Below, in pieces: positions 17,293 through 25,720 of a DNA stretch of 64,000 bases. The translations under genes were made by a program, and so were the position numbers. Below the pieces are notes generated by a model. That model had not been told where the DNA came from. It saw nothing but the letters and a program-made list of their open reading frames with translations, and ran no database searches. Each line of letters begins with the position of its first letter. Within the stretch, counting starts at the first letter, position 1. The DNA is from Streptomyces hoynatensis (GTDB taxonomy: Bacteria; Actinomycetota; Actinomycetes; Streptomycetales; Streptomycetaceae). The DNA lies in contig NZ_RBAL01000013.1 in NCBI RefSeq assembly GCF_003626535.1, forward strand, positions 62,001 through 126,000. Direction: 5' to 3'.

Positions 17293-17423
17293 GTAGCAGA
17301 ACTAGCTGCGACTGCTCGGCAGCCGGGGGTCTTATCCGGCAACTGACCAGATAAAGGGGCAAAAAAACTGAGCAAACCGTCTTGATCGTGCGGGTTCTTG
17401 GGGCGACTGTGTAGCGAAACAAC
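17293..17423. promoter_or_regulatory. Divergent control region with two RpiR/HexR-like half-palindromes
   Basis: GTAGCAGAACTAG (17293-17305) and GTAGCGAAACAAC (17411-17423) each match GTAGT-N3-ACTAC at 8 of 10 defined positions. They lie upstream of the leftward catabolic operon and the rightward SDR respectively. The same motif occurs in two other control regions of this locus. Confidence 0.5.
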
Positions 17424-17488
17424 CTTTCCTGGCCGGGTTCGCGGCGGTGTTCGTCCCTGCGTCCGGCCGTCTGACGAAGGAGTGGTCG

Positions 17489-18265
17489 ATGTACCGGGAA
17501 CGTCTTGAGCTGTCGGGCCGGGTGGCCGTGGTCACCGGCGGCGCGCGCGGCATCGGGCTCGCCACGGCGCGGGCGCTGCACGAGATGGGCGCCGGGGTGG
17601 TCCTCGCCGACGTGCTCGACGAGCCGGGCCTGGCCGCCGCCGCTTCCTTCCCCACCGGGGCCGCCGCCGGGGCCGCGGGCGCCGTGGAGTACGTATCCCT
17701 CGACGTCCGCGACCCCGAGGCGGTCGCCACCGCCTTCGACGGGGTGGTGGAACGCCGCGGGTCGCTCGACGTCCTGGTCACCTCCGCCGGCATCGCCTCG
17801 CACACCCCGGCCCTCGACCTCACGCCCGAGGAGTGGCGGCGGGTGTTCGAGGTGAACGCCGCCGGCTCCTTCTGGTGCGCCAGGGAGGCCGCGCGGCGGA
17901 TGACCGAGGGCGGCTCGATCGTCGCCATCGGCTCGATGTCGGGGGAGATCGCCAACGCCCCGCAGGCCCAGGCGGCGTACAACGCCTCCAAGGGGGCGGT
18001 GCACCTGATGGTCCGCTCCCTGGCCGTGGAGCTCGCCCCGGCCGGCATCCGGATCAACGCGGTGGCCCCCGGGTACGTGGCGACGGACCTGACCGCGGAG
18101 GGGGTCCCCGAGGAGTGGCAGGCCGACTGGCGCCGGCGCACCCCCACCGGCCGGCTGGGCAGGCCGGAGGAGGTGGCGTCGGTCGTGGCCTTCCTCGCCT
18201 CCGAGGCGGCTTCGTACATGACGGGCTCCGTGGTGCTCGTGGACGGCGGTTACACAACCTGGTGA
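17489..18265 (+). CDS. Short-chain dehydrogenase/reductase (FabG-like, sugar-locus SDR)
   Basis: 258 residues. Cofactor motif TGGARGIGLATA, an acidic ADV after strand 2 (LADVLDEPG) that suggests NAD(H), catalytic AYNASKGAVH (Tyr-Lys) and the C-terminal GSVVLVDGGYTTW typical of FabG/gluconate-5-dehydrogenase-like SDRs. The ATG at 17489 has GAAGGAG upstream; an in-frame upstream GTG at 17447 lacks support. It is divergent from the catabolic operon and convergent with the rhamnosidase gene. It probably oxidises a released monosaccharide such as rhamnose to its lactone or keto form (inference). Confidence 0.88.
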   Translation: MYRERLELSGRVAVVTGGARGIGLATARALHEMGAGVVLADVLDEPGLAAAASFPTGAAAGAAGAVEYVSLDVRDPEAVATAFDGVVERRGSLDVLVTSAGIASHTPALDLTPEEWRRVFEVNAAGSFWCAREAARRMTEGGSIVAIGSMSGEIANAPQAQAAYNASKGAVHLMVRSLAVELAPAGIRINAVAPGYVATDLTAEGVPEEWQADWRRRTPTGRLGRPEEVASVVAFLASEAASYMTGSVVLVDGGYTTW

Positions 18266-18304
18266 CCCGGCCGGGGACTTGGGCCGGGGGCGCGGCCGGG
18301 GGCC

Positions 18305-21058
18305 TCACCCGGCGGCCCCGCCCGGCCGGTCCCGCGCGCGGCGCCGGCCGGGCGCGGGAGCGGGCGCGGCCGGCACCGCGAAGGCGTACGTGCCGCCGGG
18401 CACGGTCACCCACAGGCCGCCGGCGCCCCCGGCCTCCCCGGCCTCCCCGGCGCCCCCGGCGTCCCCGGCCCACCGGGGCGCGCCCGCCCGCACGGTCACG
18501 GCCTCGGCCTCGGCCAGTGGCCGCCCCGACTCGGTGGCCCGCTCCGGGTCCGCGCCGGGCAGGCACACCTCGGCCCGCGCGCCGGGCGGCACCGTCACCT
18601 CCAGGTGGAGGGTGCCGCCCGCCTCGCGGTGCCAGGCGACGGCCGCCCGGCCCCGCGGGATCTGCGCGAAGGCCCTGGCGTGGCCGAGCAGCGCGGTCAG
18701 CGCCGGGCGCACCAGCAGCGTGTCCGCGTCGGGCACCCCCACGGACAGCCCGGCGACCTGGCGGAACAGCCAGTCGTCCACCGTGCCGAGGAAGTAGTGG
18801 CCGCGGGAGCGGGACCGCGGGCTCCAGTGCTCCCACAGCGTCGTCGCCCCCTCGGCCAGCCACCGCCCCCAGCCGGGGAACTCGGGCTGGGTCGCCACCT
18901 TCAGCGCAAGATCCGCGTATCCGTGGCAGGTGAGGACGGGCAGCAGGTACTTGGTGCCGAGCGCCCCGGTGTTCAGGCGCCCGCCGCGGGCGCGGACGTC
19001 CCCGGCGAGCAGCGCCGCCGCGCGCCGCCGCTCCTCCCCCGCGTCGAGCAGCCCGAACGCGAGGGCGAGCACGTGGTGCGTCTGCCGGAAGCCGGCCTCG
19101 CCCGCGCCCCGCACCGCTCCGGTGGCCGGGTCGAGGAACGCGGCCCGGAACGCCGCCCGGACCGCCGCCGCCTTCCCGGCGAACTCCGCGGCGGCCGTCG
19201 CCTCCCCCAGCACGCCCGCGGCCAGCCGGCAGGTCCGCAGCATCGCGTACAGGTAGGCGGTGGCGGCGACGCGGCGGTCCTCGGGCGGGTTGCCCCCGCC
19301 CGGGTCGGTCTCGGGCGCCACCCAGTCGCCGAGCGTGGAGTCGGCGAGGCCGCCCGGGGACCTGGCCAGCTCGAAGCGGACGTACTCGGCCATGCCCGCG
19401 AAGTGCCGCCGCAGCTGCCGCACATCCCCCGTGGTGCGGTACAGCCACCACGGGATCAGCACGTACGCCGAGTGCCAGGTCGGGGCGGGCGACCAGTCCA
19501 GGTGCCAGCCGCCGTGCGGGGCGATCACCTCGGGCGCGCCGCCCTCCCGCCTGGTGTCGGCGATGTCCGTCACCCACTTGGCGAGGAACTCGTGCATGCC
19601 CGGGCCGAAGTTCGCGAGGAAGAGCTCGGCGCCGAGCATCCCGTCGCCCGTCCAGCCGTTCTTCTCGTACATGGGGGTGTCGGTCGGGATGTGGTGCAGG
19701 TTGTTCAGGACGGTGGCCACGGTGATCTCGTGCAGCCGGGTCAGGCGCGGGTCCGAGGCCACGAAGCCCCCGGTGCGCGGCAGGTCGGTGTGCACGACGC
19801 GGGCGGTCGGCCGCACGGTGGCGGCCGCGGGCCCGGTGACCTCCACGTACTGGAAGCCCTTGTAGCTGAAGCGCGGCTCCCAGTCCTCCGGCTCGCCCGT
19901 CCCGGCCAGGGTGAAGGTGTCGGTCTGGAAGCGGCCCGCGTAGTGGCCCTTCTCGTCCGCGCAGTGGGGCCTTCCCTCCGGGGTGAGCCGCTCCCCGTAC
20001 CTGAGGGTGACCACCTCGCCGGCCCGGCCGGTCGCGGAGACCCGCACCCAGCCCGCGACCACCCGCGGGAAGCGGAAGACCCGCACGCCGGGGGCGGGTT
20101 CCGTGACCTGGTCGGGCTCCAGGCTCTCCGTGACCCGCACCGGCTCCTGGCGCCGGTTCTCCAGGCGGCCGGCGGGCGCGGCCAGCACGTCGGCCGGCCG
20201 CCAGCCCGCGTCGTCGTAGCCGGGCAGCGCGTGGCCGTCGCGGCGGTGCCCGGCGTCGTGGGACTCGCCCCCGTACACGTCGTCGTGGCGGGTCGGCCCG
20301 TCGGCGAGGCGCCAGGCGCCTGAGGAGACCACCGTCGTGGCGCCGCCCCCGCCCGGGGCGGCGGGCCGCGCCGTCAGCAGCACCAGGGCGCGCGGCTCGC
20401 CGTGCCAGGGGGCGGTGTGCCAGTCCCAGGTGCTGGCGCCGGTGACCCCGAAGAAGCCGCGGCCCAGTTCGAGGGCCAGGGCGTTGCGGCCCCGGCGCAG
20501 CAGGCCGGTGACCTCGTGCACGCTGTACTGCACGCGGCGGGTGTAGTCCGTGAAGCCGGGCGCCAGGACCTCGCCCGACACCGGCAGGCCGTTGAGCCGC
20601 AGGTCCGCGTAGCCGCCGGCGGCCAGCGCCACATACGCCTCCCCTGGGCGCTCGTCCAGGGTGAACTCGTGGCGCAGCAGGGGCGCGGGGGGCCGCCGCT
20701 CGGCGCGTCCGATCCACTGCGCGCCCGCCCACGCCTCCGCGTCGAGCAGGCCGGTGACGAACCAGGAGAAGGCGGGCTCGGCCCTGCCGTGGGTGGTGAG
20801 CACCTCGACGTGCCAGCGGTAGCGGGTGAGCGAGGCGAGCGGCGGCCCGGCGTACTCGATCTCGGCGGAGCGGCCGTCGGCGACCTCGCCGGTGTCCCAC
20901 ACGGGCGCGCCCTGCGCGGTGCGCAGCACCAGGCGGTACGCGCGCTGGGCGCAGCCGCGGGCGGTGGCGCGCAACTCCCAGGAGAAGCGGGGGCGTACGT
21001 CGACGCCGAGCGGGGTGGTGCGGTGCTCGACCCGCAGGCCGGCCAGGGCGAGGGTCAT
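18305..21058 (-). CDS. GH78 alpha-L-rhamnosidase
   Basis: 917 residues, the usual multidomain length. The N-terminal fibronectin-like domain (LRVEHRTTPLGVDVRPRFSW) and the Bac_rhamnosid_N jelly roll (YADLRLNGLPV, FTDYTRRVQYSVHEVT) precede the (alpha/alpha)6 catalytic barrel. The barrel region shows DTPMYEKNGWTGDG and STLGDWVAPE, containing the acidic residues expected of the general acid and base. A C-terminal beta-domain ends in a repetitive Gly/Ala/Glu stretch. There is no signal peptide, so it acts in the cytoplasm on imported oligosaccharides. Its ATG overlaps the stop of the upstream DUF3863-like gene (ATGA at 21055-21058), implying joint action. Confidence 0.93.
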   Translation of the reverse strand: MTLALAGLRVEHRTTPLGVDVRPRFSWELRATARGCAQRAYRLVLRTAQGAPVWDTGEVADGRSAEIEYAGPPLASLTRYRWHVEVLTTHGRAEPAFSWFVTGLLDAEAWAGAQWIGRAERRPPAPLLRHEFTLDERPGEAYVALAAGGYADLRLNGLPVSGEVLAPGFTDYTRRVQYSVHEVTGLLRRGRNALALELGRGFFGVTGASTWDWHTAPWHGEPRALVLLTARPAAPGGGGATTVVSSGAWRLADGPTRHDDVYGGESHDAGHRRDGHALPGYDDAGWRPADVLAAPAGRLENRRQEPVRVTESLEPDQVTEPAPGVRVFRFPRVVAGWVRVSATGRAGEVVTLRYGERLTPEGRPHCADEKGHYAGRFQTDTFTLAGTGEPEDWEPRFSYKGFQYVEVTGPAAATVRPTARVVHTDLPRTGGFVASDPRLTRLHEITVATVLNNLHHIPTDTPMYEKNGWTGDGMLGAELFLANFGPGMHEFLAKWVTDIADTRREGGAPEVIAPHGGWHLDWSPAPTWHSAYVLIPWWLYRTTGDVRQLRRHFAGMAEYVRFELARSPGGLADSTLGDWVAPETDPGGGNPPEDRRVAATAYLYAMLRTCRLAAGVLGEATAAAEFAGKAAAVRAAFRAAFLDPATGAVRGAGEAGFRQTHHVLALAFGLLDAGEERRRAAALLAGDVRARGGRLNTGALGTKYLLPVLTCHGYADLALKVATQPEFPGWGRWLAEGATTLWEHWSPRSRSRGHYFLGTVDDWLFRQVAGLSVGVPDADTLLVRPALTALLGHARAFAQIPRGRAAVAWHREAGGTLHLEVTVPPGARAEVCLPGADPERATESGRPLAEAEAVTVRAGAPRWAGDAGGAGEAGEAGGAGGLWVTVPGGTYAFAVPAAPAPAPGRRRARDRPGGAAG

Positions 21059-22452
21059 GCGCGGGCCGCCTTCAGCAGTTCGGCCAGTTCGGGGCTGTCC
21101 GCGTAGCGGGTGGTCAGGTCCCCGGCGAGGGCGGGCCTGGCGTCGAGGAAGGGCCCGAGCGGCACCGGGGTGTCCTGCGGGCGGGTGCGCTTCTGGTTGA
21201 GTTCGCCGAGCAGGCTCCAGTTGCGTTCGTCCAGGCCCTGCGGCTCGGCGGGCGGGAGCCGGTAGCCGGTGTGGTCGAAGACCACGGGCCCGGCCGCCGC
21301 CCGCCGTGCGGCCCGCGCGGAGCCGGGCCGCACGGTGTCGGCGACGCCGAGCCGGTAGCCGCCGGTCATGAACCAGGTGACCCGCTCCCCCGCGGCGGAG
21401 GCGCCGATGCCGCTGCCCTCCTGCTGCAACAGGTAGCGCAGCCCCTCGTTGTCCTGGTGGCGGGCGCGGTGCTCCTCGCCGAACTCCGCCATGGTGGGGC
21501 AGCCGAGGTCGGGCCAGGTCTCGCCGAGCCAGCGCAGCCAGGAGCCGAACGCGCGCAGCACGCCGGGGTCGACGGCCAGCCCGCGGGCGACCTCCGCGAT
21601 CTCGTAGTTGGTGGTCAGCCAGCCCAGCCCGTTGCGCGCCACGTTGCGCTCGCCGAGGTGCGCCGCGCTGGTGGCCCGCAGCGCGCGCAGGGCCAGGTCC
21701 AGGGGCATCCGGTGCAGGGTCTCGATGGGGCCGGTGCCCATGCGGGAGGAGACGGCCCCCTCGCCGCCGGCCGCGCCGGGCGCGCCGGGGCGGCCGGGCA
21801 CGTGGCGGGCGGCGAGGAGGTCCACGGTCCAGCCGTCGAGGTTGACGACGTCCAGCCGGTCCGCGCCGCGGCCGGGGGCCAGGAAGTGCCGGCGCGAGGG
21901 GTAGTAGGGGTAGGAGATCGAGCCGTCGCAGTCCTGCATGTCCACGCTGTACTGGCTCCAGGCGTGGCCCTGGACGGTGCGCAGGCCGAGCGCGCCGGCC
22001 CGCTCGATGTTGGCGGCGGAGAGGAAGCCGGCGAGCAGCGAGCGCACCGGGCGATCGAAGTGCTCGCCGAGCAGGCCGAGGGCGTCGGCGATGTCCGCGG
22101 CCACCTGCTCGCGGCCGGCGTAGCGGTTGGCGAAGTAGCCGCCGGGCACGAAGGTCACCTCGTCGCCGTACGCGGCGCACAACTCGGCGACCGTGCGGCG
22201 GATCGCGGCGTACCTGGGGGATTCCTCGGTCAGGGCGCACCAGGAGAAGCCCCAGGTGACGCGGGCGCCGGGGAGGGCGGCGCGAACCTGTTCCGACAGG
22301 GCGAGCACCAGGTCCGCCGAGTGCAGTTCGGTCTCGTCCTCCCACAGCCACCGGTCCCGGGTGGCCTCGATCTGGTACTTGCGGATGACCGAGTTGATCG
22401 TCAGCCGACGCGTTCCGGCCGGTCGCGGTCCATCCTGCGCGGAGGGCGTCAT
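21055..22452 (-). CDS. DUF3863-like protein of carbohydrate loci, function unknown
   Basis: 465 residues with no signal peptide. Repeated aromatic and acidic patches such as VTWGFSWCALTEESPRY, VTFVPGGYFANRYAGR, WSQYSVDMQDCDGSISYPYY and LTTNYEIAEVARG recall DUF3863 proteins in polysaccharide-utilisation loci, perhaps a TIM-barrel or deacetylase-like fold. That assignment is from memory and moderate. It is the first gene of a two-gene leftward operon and is coupled by ATGA to the GH78 rhamnosidase, so it probably acts on the same glycan. Control is from the 192-nt divergent gap that holds two RpiR-like sites. No catalytic residue can be named. Confidence 0.6.
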   Translation of the reverse strand: MTPSAQDGPRPAGTRRLTINSVIRKYQIEATRDRWLWEDETELHSADLVLALSEQVRAALPGARVTWGFSWCALTEESPRYAAIRRTVAELCAAYGDEVTFVPGGYFANRYAGREQVAADIADALGLLGEHFDRPVRSLLAGFLSAANIERAGALGLRTVQGHAWSQYSVDMQDCDGSISYPYYPSRRHFLAPGRGADRLDVVNLDGWTVDLLAARHVPGRPGAPGAAGGEGAVSSRMGTGPIETLHRMPLDLALRALRATSAAHLGERNVARNGLGWLTTNYEIAEVARGLAVDPGVLRAFGSWLRWLGETWPDLGCPTMAEFGEEHRARHQDNEGLRYLLQQEGSGIGASAAGERVTWFMTGGYRLGVADTVRPGSARAARRAAAGPVVFDHTGYRLPPAEPQGLDERNWSLLGELNQKRTRPQDTPVPLGPFLDARPALAGDLTTRYADSPELAELLKAARA

Positions 22453-22512
22453 GGGCGCTTCCCGTCTCCGTCAGTCGCTTCACGCAACATCGCGGTCGCT
22501 TCGCGAATGGAT

Positions 22513-22609
22513 GTAGTAAAGCTAGCTATTGCGTTGCCGCGATGCTAACGTGCGGGGCTAAATCGTTTCAAGTAGCCCTCTTAGAGCTCTATCCACGTAG
22601 TAGCGCTAC
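22513..22609. promoter_or_regulatory. Paired RpiR/HexR-like operators in the importer/rhamnosidase divergent region
   Basis: GTAGTAAAGCTAG (22513-22525) and GTAGTAGCGCTAC (22597-22609) lie 84 bp apart, about eight helical turns. The second is flanked by C and G, making a 15-base palindrome with 5-bp outer arms. They sit between the DUF3863-like gene and the solute-binding protein gene. A 10-bp palindrome TAGAGCTCTA lies between them at 22582-22591. The spacing suggests DNA looping by a regulator tetramer. Confidence 0.6.
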
Positions 22610-22644
22610 GTAGTGAGGCTACCGGACGGGCGAGGGAGAAGACC

Positions 22645-23904
22645 ATGAGAAGAAGGCTCCGGTTGGCCGGCCTGCTCACGCTGGCCGGTGCCCTGATCCT
22701 GCCGACCGGCTGTTCCGTCGGCGGCAGCGCCGCCGACTCGGCGAACACGCTCAGCTTCATGCTGTGGGACGACGGAGGCGAGTCCGCCCAGGGCTACCGC
22801 GACGTGATCGCCGCCTTCGAGGCCGAACACCCCGGCGTGCACGTCAACTTCGAGACGTTCAACACCAACGACTACGACACCGTCCTCAAGAGCCGCCTCG
22901 CCGGCGGGGCGGGCCCCGACGTCTACGGCTTCGACCAGAAGAACCTGACCGACTTCATCGAGGCCGGGTACACCACCGACCTGTCGGGCGAGCCCTGGTT
23001 CTCCACGCTCACCGCCGACGCCCAGCGCGAGGCCGGCCGCAACGCCCCGGAGGGCGAGGCGCGTTACGTGCCCATCTCCCAGTCGGGCAACGGCATCATC
23101 TACAACACGCAGCTCTTCGCGCAGGCGGGGATCACCGAGGAGCCGCAGACCTTCGACGAACTCCTCGCCGCCGCCGACCGGCTGAAGGAGGCGGGGATCA
23201 CCCCCTTCGCCATGTCGGCCCAGGACAACTGGTGGCCGCAGTTCATCCTCTACTACGCCGTCGCCCAGCACGTCTTCGACGAGGACCCCGACTTCAACGA
23301 CGAGCTGATGGCGGGCCAGGCGAGCTTCGCCGGCAACGAGGGCTGGCACGAGAGCCTGGAGATCTACCAGGACCTCGTCCCCTACTTCATGGACAACCCG
23401 CTGGGCACCAACCAGACCGTGGCCCAGTCCGCCTTCCTCCAGGGCCAGGCCGCCATGTTCCCCGCGCCCTGGATACTCCCCGAGGCCCGCTCGGCCGGCA
23501 TGGACGTCGGCTACATGAACTTCCCCACCACCGGCACCCCGGACACCGGCGCCATGTGGGGCAGCTACCTCGTCTCGCTCGGCGTCAACCCGAACAACGG
23601 AAAGCAGGAGCTGGCCGGCGAGTTCATCGGCTTCCTGCTGTCCGAGTCCCAGTACCCGGACTTCCTGGCGAAGGTCAAGGCGTTCCCCGTCACCGAGGGC
23701 GTCGACGTCTCCGCCATCGACCCGCTCTACCCCGACATGCAGGAGGCGTGGGAGGGCCACACCCTCGTCTCGCTGCTGCTCCCGAGCAGCCCCGCCATCC
23801 AGGACACCCTGCTCACCCAGCTCCAGGACCTGACGGGAGACCGCACCGACGTGGACGCGGTGCTGAGCGCCATGGACGACACGATGGACGAGATCCGCGA
23901 CTGA
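22645..23904 (+). CDS. CUT1-family ABC sugar-binding lipoprotein
   Basis: 419 residues. A lipoprotein signal peptide ends in LPTGC with the lipidated Cys at 23. The mature protein is a family-1 solute-binding protein (TLSFMLWDDGG; VIAAFEAEHPGVHVNFETF; QSGNGIIYNTQLFAQAGI). It would capture an oligosaccharide outside the cell and hand it to the two permeases downstream. It has a good ribosome-binding site (GAGGGAGAAG) and a 143-nt leader region with two operators. No ABC ATPase gene is present in the locus; as in many actinomycetes, a shared MsiK-like ATPase elsewhere is expected. Confidence 0.93.
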   Translation: MRRRLRLAGLLTLAGALILPTGCSVGGSAADSANTLSFMLWDDGGESAQGYRDVIAAFEAEHPGVHVNFETFNTNDYDTVLKSRLAGGAGPDVYGFDQKNLTDFIEAGYTTDLSGEPWFSTLTADAQREAGRNAPEGEARYVPISQSGNGIIYNTQLFAQAGITEEPQTFDELLAAADRLKEAGITPFAMSAQDNWWPQFILYYAVAQHVFDEDPDFNDELMAGQASFAGNEGWHESLEIYQDLVPYFMDNPLGTNQTVAQSAFLQGQAAMFPAPWILPEARSAGMDVGYMNFPTTGTPDTGAMWGSYLVSLGVNPNNGKQELAGEFIGFLLSESQYPDFLAKVKAFPVTEGVDVSAIDPLYPDMQEAWEGHTLVSLLLPSSPAIQDTLLTQLQDLTGDRTDVDAVLSAMDDTMDEIRD

Positions 23905-23941
23905 CCGCCGACGCCTCGCCGTTACGAAAAGAGACACCCCG

Positions 23942-24886
23942 ATGGCAGCAACGACAGCGGCCTGGCGGGCCGGCTCGGCCTCCGGCGTCCGCCCCCGCGG
24001 CATCTTCACCAGCGCCCGCACCTTCTGGCTCGCGCTCGCCCCCGCCCTCCTCTTCTACACGGCGCTGACGCTGTACCCGATGGCCCAGGTCATCGTCTCC
24101 GGCTTCACCGACGCCAACGGCTTCACCGGCGACCGGGACTTCGTCGGCCTCGACAACTTCACCCACATGTTCACCGACGACCCGGCGCTGCTCGACGCCC
24201 TCGGGCACACCGCGGTCTACAGCTTCTTCAAGGTCGCCGTCCAGACGGTGGTGGCCTTCCTCATCGCCGTCCTGCTCAACAAGAAGATGCGCGGCGGCAA
24301 CATCTACCGGGCCATCTTCTTCGCCCCGATCGTCATCAGCCCGGTGGCCGTCGTCTTCACCTGGTCGTTCATGTTCGACCCGACCAACGGCTCGATCAAC
24401 ACCCTGCTCTCCGACGTCGGCCTCGGCTCCCTCGCCCAGGACTGGCTCGGCGACTACGACCTGGCCCTCTACAGCGTGATCCTCGTGGACATGTGGTCGG
24501 GGCTCGGCTTCAGCGTGGTCATCTTCCTCGCGGGCATGTCCACCATCCCGGCCGAGATCACCGAGGCCGCCCGCGTGGACGGGGCCGGGCCGCTGCGCAC
24601 CATGTGGAGCATCACGCTGCCGCTGCTGCGCAACACGACGGGCCTGGTGCTCGTCCTCGCGATCAACGGCGCGCTGCGCGCCTTCGACACCGTCTACCTG
24701 ATGACCCAGGGCGGCCCTGGGGACTCCACGGAGCTCTACATGACGCGCCTGTTCGACGAGGGCTTCGTCCGCAACAACTTCGGCTACGCCTCCTCCATGG
24801 CCCTGGTGGTGATCCTCGTGCTCATCGGCATCGCCTGGCTGCAGAACCGGCTGAACGACGAGCAGCGGGCAGGGGGTCGGGCCTGA
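23942..24886 (+). CDS. ABC sugar permease, MalF-type
   Basis: 314 residues with six or more membrane helices. The conserved EAA loop reads EAARVDGAGPLRTMWSITLP, which docks the ATPase. FYTALTLYPMAQVIVSGFT and TQGGPGDSTELYM are typical of UgpA/MalF-type CUT1 permeases. It follows the binding protein by 37 nt, and its stop overlaps the start of the second permease (TGATG). It forms the heterodimeric channel with that protein. Confidence 0.93.
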   Translation: MAATTAAWRAGSASGVRPRGIFTSARTFWLALAPALLFYTALTLYPMAQVIVSGFTDANGFTGDRDFVGLDNFTHMFTDDPALLDALGHTAVYSFFKVAVQTVVAFLIAVLLNKKMRGGNIYRAIFFAPIVISPVAVVFTWSFMFDPTNGSINTLLSDVGLGSLAQDWLGDYDLALYSVILVDMWSGLGFSVVIFLAGMSTIPAEITEAARVDGAGPLRTMWSITLPLLRNTTGLVLVLAINGALRAFDTVYLMTQGGPGDSTELYMTRLFDEGFVRNNFGYASSMALVVILVLIGIAWLQNRLNDEQRAGGRA

Positions 24887-25716
24887 TGCGCCAGCGTTCC
24901 CGGCTGCTGCCCACCGTGCTGCGGCACGCCGTCCTCCTCGTGCTCAGCGCGGCCATGCTGTACCCGCTGCTGATCATGCTGCTCACCGCCTTCAAGTCCA
25001 ACACCGAGGCCCTGCAGAACCCGACCGGGCTGCCGCACCACTGGACGCTGGGCAACTTCGGCACCACCTGGCGCGAGGGCGACTTCGGTGCCCTGTTCGT
25101 CAACTCGGTGCTGCTGACCGTCGTCAGCATGGGCATCGGCACCCTCGTCTCCGCCCTCGCGGCCTACGCCGTGGTCCGCCGCACCGACCGCATCGGCTCC
25201 GGCGTCTACCTGCTGCTCGCCGCCGGCATCTTCCTGCCGATGCAGCTCGCGCTCATCCCGCAGTTCCGCGTGGTGCGGGACGCGGGCCTGATGAACTCCT
25301 ACCTCGGCGTCGTCCTGGTCTACGTCGCCGGGGCGATACCCTTCGGCGTCTTCCTGATGGCCGCGTTCATGCGGCAGGTGCCGCGCGAGATCGTCGAGGC
25401 CGCGACCATCGACGGCGTGGGCTACTTCCAGCTGTTCCGCACGATCTTCCTGCCGCTGGCCAGGCCCGCCATCGTCACCTACTGGGTGCTGCACGGCATC
25501 ACCGTCTGGAACGACTACCTGGTGCCCTACCTCTTCCTCACCGACCCGACCAAGCGGACCCTGACCACCGGCGTCCTCTACTTCAAGCAGCAGTACCTCG
25601 CCGACTGGGGGAACATCATGGCCGGCGTGGTCATCATGAGCCTGCCCGTGCTGCTCCTCTTCGTCCTCGCGCAGCGCTACTTCGTGCGCGGCCTGTACGC
25701 GGGGGCGGTGAAGTAG
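24886..25716 (+). CDS. ABC sugar permease, MalG-type
   Basis: 276 residues with six predicted helices. The EAA loop is EAATIDGVGYFQLFRTIFLP, and the segment PLLIMLLTAFKSNTEAL is typical of UgpE/MalG-type partners. The ATG at 24886 overlaps the preceding stop by one base. The gene ends 4 nt before the GH2 gene, so importer and hydrolase are made together. Confidence 0.93.
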   Translation: MRQRSRLLPTVLRHAVLLVLSAAMLYPLLIMLLTAFKSNTEALQNPTGLPHHWTLGNFGTTWREGDFGALFVNSVLLTVVSMGIGTLVSALAAYAVVRRTDRIGSGVYLLLAAGIFLPMQLALIPQFRVVRDAGLMNSYLGVVLVYVAGAIPFGVFLMAAFMRQVPREIVEAATIDGVGYFQLFRTIFLPLARPAIVTYWVLHGITVWNDYLVPYLFLTDPTKRTLTTGVLYFKQQYLADWGNIMAGVVIMSLPVLLLFVLAQRYFVRGLYAGAVK

Positions 25717-25720
25717 CGCC

